Of a stretch of 6,403 nt of DNA, positions 1 to 5,128 are shown in pieces; the first letter of the stretch is position 1, and every line of letters begins with the position of its first letter. The translations under genes were made by a program, and so were the position numbers. Location of the stretch: assembly GCA_937925385.1 (NCBI GenBank), contig CALEWN010000346.1, positions 1-6,403 on the forward strand, given 5' to 3'. This DNA comes from an uncultured Senegalimassilia sp. (GTDB taxonomy: Bacteria; Actinomycetota; Coriobacteriia; Coriobacteriales; Eggerthellaceae). The notes beneath the pieces were generated by a model, which was given only the letters and a program-made list of their open reading frames with translations, was not told the DNA's origin and did not search any database.

Positions 1-497
1 TCGCGCCGCTCGAGCGCGGCCAGTGGACGAAGGTGGGGCCGCAGGCGGTGGAGTTCCTGTTCCGCCCGGGTGCCGGGATGCAGGCGCGCCCGCTCGCGCG
101 CATCGCGTCGGGCGGCGAGGTCAGCCGCGTCATGCTGGCTATAAAGGTGGTGCTCGGGCAGGCCGATAGCGTTGACACGTTGGTGTTCGACGAGGTGGAC
201 GCCGGCGTGGGCGGCTCTGTGGCCGTGGCGTTGGCCGAGGTTCTGGCTGATCTGGCTCGCAGCCATCAGGTTATCGTGGTGACGCACCTGGCTCAGGTTG
301 CCGTGCACGGCGATGCGCATTATGCGGTCACCAAGATAGCCGGCGACGATGGGATGCCCCAGACCTGCCTGCGACGGCTGTCCGCTGATGAGCGGCCCGC
401 CGAGATCGCCCGTATGCTCTCCGGCGACGCCACGGAGGCGTCTCTCGCCCATGCGCGGGAGATGCTCGGCGCTGTGAAGGGCGTGCAAGGGGAATAG
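1..497 (+). CDS. recN: DNA repair protein RecN, C-terminal part (5' end outside window)
   Basis: RecN is an SMC-like ATPase that acts early in recombinational repair of double-strand breaks. Only its C-terminal ATPase half-domain is visible. The frame is open from the left edge (first full codon at 3, reading APLERGQWTKVGPQAVEF), so the GTG at 33 is an internal codon and not the start. Counting from codon 3, the ABC signature SGGE is at residues 36-39 (ASGGEVSR), the Walker B/D-loop LVFDEVDAGVGG is near 60-71, and the switch histidine is in VIVVTHLAQVA (H95). This order and the DEVDAG(V/I)GG wording are characteristic of RecN rather than of SMC or RecF. About 164 of the roughly 550 residues typical of the family are present. 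The gene ends with TAG, and a strong terminator follows 80 bases later, so it is the last gene of its transcript. No defect is visible in this part. Confidence 0.95.
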   Translation, partial: APLERGQWTKVGPQAVEFLFRPGAGMQARPLARIASGGEVSRVMLAIKVVLGQADSVDTLVFDEVDAGVGGSVAVALAEVLADLARSHQVIVVTHLAQVAVHGDAHYAVTKIAGDDGMPQTCLRRLSADERPAEIARMLSGDATEASLAHAREMLGAVKGVQGE

Positions 498-578
498 GGC
501 GCCGCGCGTTCGCCCCGCAGGGCTTCGGCGTGTCCGACCGGGGTTTCCCGGGCTGTCGCAAGGGATCTGCATAACTTG

Positions 579-608
579 AAGGCCGTCGGCTGTGCCGGCG
601 GCCTTTTT
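579..608 (+). terminator. Rho-independent terminator of recN
   Basis: A 12-bp stem pairs 579-590 with 594-605, with one T-G wobble and a 3-base TGT loop. It runs into five T (604-608). It lies 82 bases after the recN stop on the same strand and is the obvious end of that transcript. Confidence 0.88.
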
Positions 609-684
609 GGCGTGCAGGAAGAAAATGGGGTTTGCGACGCGCAAGGCGGATCCGCGCCCGGGCGCCGGCGCGTCTCGGGTTCGT

Positions 685-707
685 AAAACAGAAGGCGCGT
701 CTGTTTT
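685..707. repeat. Short perfect inverted repeat (8-bp arms)
   Basis: AAAACAGA (685-692) and TCTGTTTT (700-707) are exact reverse complements around a 7-base loop. The arm ends in T4 on the plus strand and equally on the minus strand. It could act as a weak bidirectional terminator, but the stem has few G-C pairs. No function is claimed. Confidence 0.5.
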
Positions 708-758
708 CGGCGCTGTTCCATGTCGGGCTTTCGGCGTGAAAAGCGCGTTGGTTTTCGG

Positions 759-866
759 GCGTCGGCGCAGGCTGGCGTCCATTTTTTATGGGTGCGACGT
801 ATGGATGAAAGGCTTGCGTGGCCGAATTTAAACCCGCAAAAAAGAGGTACCAGCCTGCGCCGAAGC
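759..866. repeat. Long imperfect palindrome, possible structured RNA or small repeat element
   Basis: Outer arms 759-775 and 850-866 pair at 16 of 17 positions (core TCGGCGCAGGCTGG, 762-775, against 850-863). The pairing resumes inward: after a short internal loop, T6 (782-787) faces A6 (838-843), then GGGT (790-793) faces ACCC (832-835). The internal loop can form G-U pairs only in a plus-strand RNA (777-848, 778-847), which slightly favours that strand. The apical region 794-831 has no clear further pairing. I recognise no known RNA family here. It is not a signal recognition particle RNA, because the conserved tetraloop region is missing. It could equally be a small palindromic mobile repeat. 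Confidence 0.6.
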
Positions 867-912
867 TTCTAATTCAGACGCGCTTTCGTCCTATAAGCCC
901 CTGGTTGCCCTG

Positions 913-946
913 AAAAAAGAAAAGGCCAGACGAAAAACGTCTGACC
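913..946 (-). terminator. Rho-independent terminator of the tRNA-Val gene
   Basis: Read on the minus strand, GGTCAGACG pairs with CGTCTGGCC (9 bp with one wobble) around a TTTTT loop, and is followed by TTTTCTTTTTT (923 down to 913). It starts 11 bases past the encoded CCA end of the tRNA, so it ends that transcript. There is no T-run on the plus-strand side, so it works in one direction only. Confidence 0.92.
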
Positions 947-957
947 TGCGGTTTCAA

Positions 958-1032
958 TGGTGGCCGGTACAGGATTTGAACCTGTGACCTTGTGCTTGTA
1001 AGGCACCTGCGCTCCCGCTGCGCCAACCGGCC
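958..1032 (-). tRNA. tRNA-Val (anticodon UAC), 3' CCA encoded
   Basis: The minus-strand sequence folds as a standard cloverleaf. The acceptor GGCCGGT pairs with ACCGGCC. The D-stem is GCGC/GCGC. The anticodon loop CTTACAA has anticodon TAC (plus-strand 998-1000), which reads GTA valine codons. The variable region has 5 bases, and the T-arm is ACAGG-TTCAAAT-CCTGT. Discriminator A73 is at 961, and the CCA end is encoded at 958-960. The only flaw is a G-A mismatch at the top of the anticodon stem (27-43). The gene stands alone with its own promoter and terminator, and points toward recN. Aminoacylation identity is inferred from the anticodon and the typical valine loop. Confidence 0.95.
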
Positions 1033-1060
1033 GGATGATTTCCCCGAATGGGTGACGCTT

Positions 1061-1089
1061 ATTGTCGCACAAGAAACCCGCTTTCGCAA
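1061..1089 (-). promoter_or_regulatory. Probable sigma70-type promoter of tRNA-Val
   Basis: On the minus strand, TTGCGA (-35, positions 1089-1084) is separated by exactly 17 bases from GACAAT (-10, 1066-1061). Each matches the consensus at four of six positions. The mature tRNA 5' end lies 28 bases downstream of the -10 box, leaving room for a short 5' leader processed by RNase P. This is inferred from spacing and sequence only. Confidence 0.6.
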
Positions 1090-1098
1090 ATACTGCAC

Positions 1099-1154
1099 AA
1101 CCCGCCGATGCCGCTGGGCTTGCCCGAGCTTGCCTTTCGGGCCGGCGGGTTTTT
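1099..1154 (+). terminator. Terminator-like branched hairpin with no evident upstream gene on this strand
   Basis: AACCCGCCG (1099-1107) pairs perfectly with CGGCGGGTT (1143-1151), and the 3' side merges into TTTTT (1150-1154). Inside it, GCCCGA (1122-1127) pairs with TCGGGC (1137-1142). The T-run is on the plus strand, yet no plus-strand gene lies between here and the recN terminator. It may protect the downstream leader from stray transcription, end an unseen small RNA, or be a regulatory hairpin. The structure is clear; the role is not. Confidence 0.6.
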
Positions 1155-1213
1155 ACATCGGGGCATTCCGCTGGGCCATACGGCTTGCGCTGCTTCGCGG
1201 GTTCGGGAATGCA

Positions 1214-1420
1214 CGAGGGGCTGTCTGCCGCAACGCTGTTTGTGGTGCGGGGCAGTGAATATCGAGGGGCTGTCTGCTGCAAGGCGATTCGCAGTGCGGA
1301 GCTCTTGGATGTCGAGGGGTTGCTTTCCGCAAGGTCTTTCGCGGTGTAGGAGTCGTGAACGTCGAGATCGAGGGGCTATCTGCTACAAGGCTTTTCACGT
1401 TGCGGAATCGGCTGTTACCG
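1214..1420. repeat. Four degenerate tandem repeats of about 50 bp
   Basis: Units begin with CGAGGGG at 1214, 1263, 1313 and 1369, giving periods of 49, 50 and 56 bases. The 56-base step contains a 6-base CGAGAT insertion that looks like a duplicated unit start. The first 20 bases of units 1 and 2 differ at one position, and the first 22 bases of units 2 and 4 differ at two. Each unit continues with a C(C/T)GCAAGG-like block and a TGCGG-like block that can form a hairpin (CCGCA with TGCGG in unit 1; CTGCA with TGCGG by wobble in unit 2, around an inner GCG-ATT-CGC). Weaker, partial copies may flank the array (about 1187-1213 and 1520-1550). Periods that are not multiples of three and changing frames show that this is not a coding repeat. 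It lies in the leader of the pilus operon. Confidence 0.8.
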
Positions 1421-1584
1421 GGGCCGCCTGCTTCTGTAAGCGTTTGGGGGGCGGGCGAGCGGGTTCCGCATGGCGTTGGATCGGACGGGCCTGCAAGGTT
1501 CTGGGGACAAGAGACGGTGCTATCGGCAAGGGTTTCGCAAGATGGCGTTCCCATACTGGGTGATGCGAAGCGAAGGAGGTGCGC
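1421..1584 (+). other. Proximal upstream region of cpaB, promoter not identified
   Basis: This stretch must hold or follow the promoter of the pilus operon, because the nearest upstream plus-strand gene (recN) is terminated more than 900 bases away. I found no -35/-10 pair with good spacing that I would defend. The part around 1520-1550 loosely resembles the repeat units upstream. The translation start signals of cpaB close it. Confidence 0.4.
1573..1579 (+). promoter_or_regulatory. Ribosome binding site of cpaB
   Basis: AAGGAGG sits 5 bases before the ATG at 1585. It decides the start: the in-frame GTG at 1579 lies within the end of this Shine-Dalgarno sequence, so it cannot be the initiation codon. 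Confidence 0.85.
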
Positions 1585-2238
1585 ATGAGACGGAACAAGA
1601 CCGCTGCGGCGGGCGCGATATGCGGCGTGCTGTGCGCGTTGTGCGTGCGCGCATATACCCAGTCGGTGCGCGGCGAGGCGGAGCGCGCACGGGCCGACGC
1701 CTTGGCCCGCTACGGCGGCGATCAGGTGGAGGTATGCGTGGCGAAACGCGACATAGCCGCAGGTGAAACGGTTGATTCGGGAGCTGTGGAGATGCGCTTG
1801 TGGGTGGCTGACCTGCTGCCGCCCGAAGCGGTGCGGAAAGCGTCGGAGGTTGTGGGCGCGAAGGCATCTTCCACGGTGCTTTCCGGAGAGGTCCTTTCCG
1901 CAAGAAGGTTCGGCGCGGCTTCGTCGGCCATAGACGTGCCCGATGGCAAGGTTGCGATCAGCGTGCCTGCCAAGGACGTGCAGGCGGTGGGCGGTGCAGT
2001 GTCGGCGGGCTCGTCGGTGGATGTATATGCCACGGGGAGCGCGGCAACGCAAGTGCTGGCTCGGGGTGTGAACGTGTTGGCGACCAGCGTCGGGACGGAC
2101 GACCGGCAGGCGTCGGGATCTGCGTCGAAGGTGACGTGGGTGACGCTTGCCGTCGATCCGAACCAGGTCGAGGAGCTTGTATCGGCGGCTCAGAGAACCG
2201 AGCTGTATCTGACCTTGCCTGGTGCGGGTGCGCAGTGA
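1585..2238 (+). CDS. cpaB: CpaB/RcpC-like Flp pilus assembly protein with SAF domain
   Basis: This is a 217-residue envelope protein of the Tad/Flp pilus machine. A short basic N-terminus (MRRNK) is followed by one hydrophobic segment (about residues 7-25, with three cysteines C13, C17 and C20), which would anchor it in the membrane with the rest outside. Residues about 48-110 form a SAF domain (VEVCVAKRDIAAGETV onward, through LSGEVLSARRF), a fold shared with antifreeze-like and flagellar FlgA proteins and linked in some members to glycan binding. Residues about 115-213 match the CpaB/RcpC C-terminal domain (VAISVPAKDVQAVGG, GSSVDVY, VTLAVDPNQVEELVSAA, ELYLTLPG). It is somewhat short for the family. 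In diderms this protein supports the outer-membrane secretin; no secretin gene is seen here, so its partner is unknown. Its TGA lies 32 bases before the ATG of tadZ. Confidence 0.87.
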   Translation: MRRNKTAAAGAICGVLCALCVRAYTQSVRGEAERARADALARYGGDQVEVCVAKRDIAAGETVDSGAVEMRLWVADLLPPEAVRKASEVVGAKASSTVLSGEVLSARRFGAASSAIDVPDGKVAISVPAKDVQAVGGAVSAGSSVDVYATGSAATQVLARGVNVLATSVGTDDRQASGSASKVTWVTLAVDPNQVEELVSAAQRTELYLTLPGAGAQ

Positions 2239-2259
2239 GAGAGGCTTTGAGACAAGCGG

Positions 2260-2265
2260 AAGGAG
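2260..2265 (+). promoter_or_regulatory. Ribosome binding site of tadZ
   Basis: AAGGAG lies 5 bases before the ATG at 2271. It favours that start over an in-frame GTG at 2235, which overlaps the cpaB stop and has no comparable site, and over the open frame reaching back to 2136 inside cpaB. Confidence 0.8.
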
Positions 2266-2270
2266 AGAGG

Positions 2271-3797
2271 ATGTCCATGCCGTTGGTGGCGCTGTGCGCC
2301 GATGAGGAATGCTTCCGGCATCCGGAGCTGTTAGGCCTTGAGGGTGAGAACCTGCTGGCGCAGCAGTGGCTTATGCCGTTCACCTCCGCCAAGCAGGCGC
2401 GCGCGGCGCTGCGCGATGCGGCGAGCGTGCAGGAGGTGTGGGTCGTTTCCTGCGCTGATGTGGCGCCCATCAACCTTGCGGCCGCGCTGAAACGCGATCG
2501 GCCCGGCAGGCGCGTATGCATGCTGACGGCGCAGGAGTCGGGGTCGCTTCGATCAAGGACGACCGCGGCAGGCGTGGATGCGTCGCTGACCAGGCAGGCT
2601 TTCGTCGAGCGTTACGCGCAATGCAAACAGGTGGCCATGCGGGCGATCGAGTTGCAAGCGGGGGTCGGCCCCGGGACCGTTTTCGCACCGGCGGGGGAGG
2701 CGCCGCAGCAGCAGGCGACGTTCGGCGTCGCGTCTTCGGTGGCTTCCCCGTACGGCGTGGCGACGACGCATTCGGCCGGCTTTTCGGAAGCGCTTGAACG
2801 GGCGGGGACGGTCGCGGGGACGATGGCGTCGCCTGCGGAGATGCGGCAGGGCGGATCGTATGCGTCGGCGAACGCCCAGTCGGCCCTTGCCGCTCCATCG
2901 GCAGCAAAGGACCTTGCTGCGACCGTTTCCCCTTATGGGGCAGCATCGGGGTTGGGGGCTTCTGGAAGCTCCACGGCTTCAGCGGCGAATCCGCAGCGTC
3001 CGGCGGCGAAGGGCTTTTTGCTGCCGGTGGTGAGCGGCAGCGGGGGCGCGGGCAAAAGCGCGGTCGCCTTGCTGGCGGCACATGCTGCCCAGGGGCTGGG
3101 GCTGCGCACGCTGCTGCTTGATTTCGACCTGCAGTTCGGCGATATGGCCCAGCTCATGGGAGTGAAAAAGCCCCTGCGCATCGACGAGGTGCTTGCCCGG
3201 CCCGAGCGTCTGGCCGAACTTTCCTGCGAAGGGAGGGCGCCGGCGCTGCTGGCGGCTCCGGAGCACGTGGACGCCGCCGAGGCGGTGGTTGCGCAGGCGC
3301 CGGCGCTTCTCGATGCCGTGCGCGAGCGTTTCGACGTGATCGTGGCGAACACGGGCGGCGCGTGGGCCGAGCAGCATGCGGTGCTGTTGGAGCGCAGCTC
3401 GAAGGTGCTGTTCCTGGTCGATCAACGCGCCACATCGGTGCATGCGGCGCAGCGCGCGCTCGACCTGTGCGCCCGTTGCGGTATCGCCGTCAATCCTTTC
3501 CTGTTCACGCTGAACGGCTGTGGCAAGGGGGCGCCGTTGTCGTCGATGGACGTGTCGTGCGCGCTGAAGGGGGCTCATGTGCGCGAGCTGCCCGATGGCG
3601 GCGCCGATGTGGAGGACCTTTTGGCGGCGGGGCTGGTAGGGGATCTGATCGACTCGCGTAACGAGCTGGTGGAAGGCATTGAGGAGCTTATGGCGGAGAT
3701 GCTGCCAGGCGTATCGGCTGCTGCGACGTCTTCCCGCGAGGGGCCGGGCATGCCCTTCCTGCGCGGAAAACGTTCGCGCAAACGCAAGAAGGCCTGA
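2271..3797 (+). CDS. tadZ: TadZ/CpaE-like MinD-family ATPase with atypical nucleotide motifs
   Basis: This is a 508-residue protein that by family would place the Tad pilus apparatus in the cell, usually at a pole. Residues about 1-130 resemble an atypical receiver domain (alternating strands such as EVWVVSCADV and RRVCMLTA) with no convincing phospho-acceptor pocket. Residues about 135-245 are a low-complexity Ala/Ser/Gly linker holding SPYG twice (159-162 and 220-223). The MinD-like domain runs from about 248 to 480. Its P-loop is SGGAGKS (257-263; K262 present), but the signature lysine expected at 257 is serine. LLLDFD with D284/D286 fits the A' motif. The Walker B region reads FDVIVANTGG, with N360 where the family has aspartate. 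The C-terminus is strongly basic (GKRSRKRKKA). ATP binding is plausible; hydrolysis may be weak or absent. The next gene starts 2 bases after the stop. A generic ParA/MinD ATPase is the alternative, but context and the receiver-like N-terminus favour TadZ. Confidence 0.87.
   Translation: MSMPLVALCADEECFRHPELLGLEGENLLAQQWLMPFTSAKQARAALRDAASVQEVWVVSCADVAPINLAAALKRDRPGRRVCMLTAQESGSLRSRTTAAGVDASLTRQAFVERYAQCKQVAMRAIELQAGVGPGTVFAPAGEAPQQQATFGVASSVASPYGVATTHSAGFSEALERAGTVAGTMASPAEMRQGGSYASANAQSALAAPSAAKDLAATVSPYGAASGLGASGSSTASAANPQRPAAKGFLLPVVSGSGGAGKSAVALLAAHAAQGLGLRTLLLDFDLQFGDMAQLMGVKKPLRIDEVLARPERLAELSCEGRAPALLAAPEHVDAAEAVVAQAPALLDAVRERFDVIVANTGGAWAEQHAVLLERSSKVLFLVDQRATSVHAAQRALDLCARCGIAVNPFLFTLNGCGKGAPLSSMDVSCALKGAHVRELPDGGADVEDLLAAGLVGDLIDSRNELVEGIEELMAEMLPGVSAAATSSREGPGMPFLRGKRSRKRKKA
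3786..3792 (+). promoter_or_regulatory. Ribosome binding site for the cpaF reading frame
   Basis: AAGAAGG lies within the 3' end of tadZ, 7 bases before the GTG at 3800. It supports translation beginning at the usual cpaF N-terminus. No similar site precedes the TTG at 4034. Confidence 0.65.
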
Positions 3798-3799
3798 TC

Positions 3800-4003
3800 G
3801 TGACGTTGGCAGAACGTGCGCAGGCGTTGGGCGCAAGCGGCGGCGAAAGCCGTGCGCCAACGGCGACGCTTGCGCGCTTGAAAGAGGACGTGCGCCTATT
3901 CGTGTCGGTTGATGACATAGCGGCGTTGATGGCCTTCGAGCCGGCGCGGGCGCGAAGCGAGCTTTTGGGGGCGTGCCGTCAGGCGTTCGCGCTGCCGGTG
4001 TAG
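3800..4003 (+). CDS. N-terminal segment of CpaF, cut off by an in-frame TAG
   Basis: This 67-codon frame starts at GTG, 2 bases after the tadZ stop, with a reasonable ribosome binding site. The sequence LARLKEDVRLFVSVDDIAALMAF, then ARARSELLGACRQAFALPV, looks like the helical N-terminal region that precedes the ATPase core in CpaF/TadA proteins. It ends at TAG (4001-4003). The same frame then runs on with [25 protein letters not shown] straight into the CpaF core, so this is almost certainly the front of one original gene (3800-5128, 442 codons plus stop, with TAG at codon 68). A nonsense mutation, a sequencing error, or rare readthrough are all possible. By itself the 67-residue product has no recognisable activity. 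Confidence 0.6.
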   Translation: MTLAERAQALGASGGESRAPTATLARLKEDVRLFVSVDDIAALMAFEPARARSELLGACRQAFALPV

Positions 4004-4033
4004 CAGGGGGCGGATGCCCTGCGCCGATCGAGA

Positions 4034-5128
4034 TTGTCCGAGCAGCTGGTAGACGAGGTGTTCGGTTTCGGTCCTTTGCAGCCGTTGCTAGCCGATCCGA
4101 CCATCACCGAGATCATGGTGAACGGCCCTGACGACGTGTTCTTCGAGCGGCAGGGGCGCCTTGTGCGCAGCAACCGGGCGTTTTCGAGCCAGGCCCAGCT
4201 TCGGGCGCTTATCGATCGCGTGCTCGGGCCGCTCGGCAGGCGCGTGGACGAGTCGTCGCCTATGGTGAACGCTCGCATGCCCGAAGGCCATCGCGTGCAC
4301 GTGGTCATCCCCCCGCTTGCGCCCGACGGGCCCATCGTCACGATCCGCAAGTTCACGCAGCGCGTGATAACGCTGCAGGAGATGGAGCGTTCCGGCTCGA
4401 TCGACGGGCATTTGCGGCGCTTCCTGGAATGGGCGGTGCTTGCGCGCAAGAACGTGGTGGTGGCGGGCGGCACGGGCAGCGGCAAGACGACGTTGCTCAA
4501 TGCGTTGTCATGCTGCATTCCCGCAGGCGAGCGCATCGTGACTATCGAGGATACGGCCGAGCTGCGCTTTCTCGAGCATCCTCATGTGGTGCGCTTGGAG
4601 GCGCGTCCGCGCAACGCCGAGGGGGCGGGAGAAGTGACCATCCGCGATCTGGTGATCAACGCGTTGCGCATGCGCCCCGACCGCATCGTGGTGGGCGAGT
4701 GCCGCGGCGCGGAGGCGGTGGACATGCTCACCGCCATGAACACGGGCCACGACGGGTCGCTCACCACGCTGCATGCCAATTCCCCGCGCGATGTGCTTTC
4801 CCGCGTGGTGACTATGGTGCGCTACGGCGTCGATCTGCCCGTGGACGTCATCGAGGCGAACGCGGCGAGCGCATTCGACGTGGTGGTGCAGACGTCGCGG
4901 GCGCTCAGCGGCAGGCGGTGCGTGACCCACGTGTCGGAGCTTTCGTACGACCAACGCGAGAGAACCTGTTTTGTGAGGACGTTGTTCGAGCGGCGCTCGC
5001 CCGAGGAGGCGGGCCGGTGGCGGGCCCTGCCCGATTGGGTGGACGACCTGCCGGAAACCATCGGGCTTGATGGGGAGGAGGTTTCGGAATGGAAGCATCT
5101 TGCGTGTTCGGCGGCGCAGCGGCTATAG
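4034..5128 (+). CDS. cpaF: CpaF/TadA pilus assembly ATPase, catalytic core (gene interrupted upstream)
   Basis: This is the motor ATPase of the Tad pilus, a type II/IV secretion ATPase expected to form a hexamer at the cytoplasmic face and to drive pilus assembly with TadB/TadC. Using the TTG at 4034 as residue 1 (364 aa), the core is complete. The N-terminal domain has [20 protein letters not shown]; Walker A is GGTGSGKT (145-152, K151); the Asp box is TIEDTAEL (E172); Walker B is VVGECRG (E222, with Cys where Val is usual); the His box runs from TGHDG (H239) to LHANSP (H247). CpaF proteins are usually longer at the N-terminus; the missing part lies in the same frame at 3800-4003, behind a TAG. 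The TTG at 4034 has no good Shine-Dalgarno sequence, so how this core is translated is uncertain (restart, readthrough, or not at all). The 3' end overlaps tadB by 40 bases. Confidence 0.9.
   Translation: MSEQLVDEVFGFGPLQPLLADPTITEIMVNGPDDVFFERQGRLVRSNRAFSSQAQLRALIDRVLGPLGRRVDESSPMVNARMPEGHRVHVVIPPLAPDGPIVTIRKFTQRVITLQEMERSGSIDGHLRRFLEWAVLARKNVVVAGGTGSGKTTLLNALSCCIPAGERIVTIEDTAELRFLEHPHVVRLEARPRNAEGAGEVTIRDLVINALRMRPDRIVVGECRGAEAVDMLTAMNTGHDGSLTTLHANSPRDVLSRVVTMVRYGVDLPVDVIEANAASAFDVVVQTSRALSGRRCVTHVSELSYDQRERTCFVRTLFERRSPEEAGRWRALPDWVDDLPETIGLDGEEVSEWKHLACSAAQRL
5073..5081 (+). promoter_or_regulatory. Ribosome binding site of tadB, inside cpaF
   Basis: GGGAGGAGG within the cpaF coding sequence lies 7 bases before the ATG at 5089. 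It fixes the tadB start 40 bases inside cpaF and suggests that translation of the two genes is coupled. Because it lies downstream of the cpaF TAG, ribosomes stopping there would not help tadB. Confidence 0.8.

Larger units (their letters stand above)
609..912. other. Gene-free intergenic stretch with hairpins
   Basis: No convincing protein-coding gene is seen here. The open frames (such as the plus-strand one from 592) begin inside the recN terminator and have an arginine/glycine-rich composition that looks like translated non-coding GC-rich DNA. The stretch contains a small perfect hairpin (685-707) and a long imperfect palindrome (759-866), listed separately. It is bounded on the left by the recN terminator and on the right by the tRNA terminator, so no neighbouring transcript is expected to cross it. 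Confidence 0.6.

Noticed and set aside
592..831. A 79-codon plus-strand open frame after recN
   Set aside because: It begins inside the recN terminator, has no ribosome binding site, and reads as translated palindromic non-coding DNA.
958..1032. Integration site of a genomic island at the tRNA
   Set aside because: There is no integrase gene and no duplicated tRNA end in the window. The tRNA has an intact promoter and terminator.
1214..1420. CRISPR array
   Set aside because: The units are contiguous degenerate copies without a constant repeat alternating with unique spacers, and no cas gene is near.
1474..1560. Promoter hexamers for the pilus operon (for example TTGGAT or ATACTG)
   Set aside because: No -35/-10 pair with acceptable match and 16-18 base spacing was found, so none is called.
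1048..1563. A 171-codon plus-strand open frame across the terminator-like hairpin and tandem repeats
   Set aside because: The repeat periods are not multiples of three, so the repeats fall in different frames along it. There is no ribosome binding site and the composition is unlike a protein.
1153..2052. A 299-codon minus-strand open frame opposite the repeats and cpaB
   Set aside because: Its translation is Arg/His/Pro-rich with no domain. It runs through the non-coding tandem repeats and opposite a well-supported cpaB. This is typical of antisense frames in GC-rich DNA.
2979..3860. A 293-codon minus-strand open frame opposite tadZ
   Set aside because: It mirrors the third-codon GC bias of tadZ, has Arg/His/Gln-rich composition and no recognisable motif. 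The plus-strand protein carries clear P-loop features.
4001..4003. Pyrrolysine or genome-wide reassignment of TAG
   Set aside because: TAG ends recN and cpaF normally in this same window, no pyl genes are visible, and CpaF ATPases have no known need for pyrrolysine. A point mutation is simpler.
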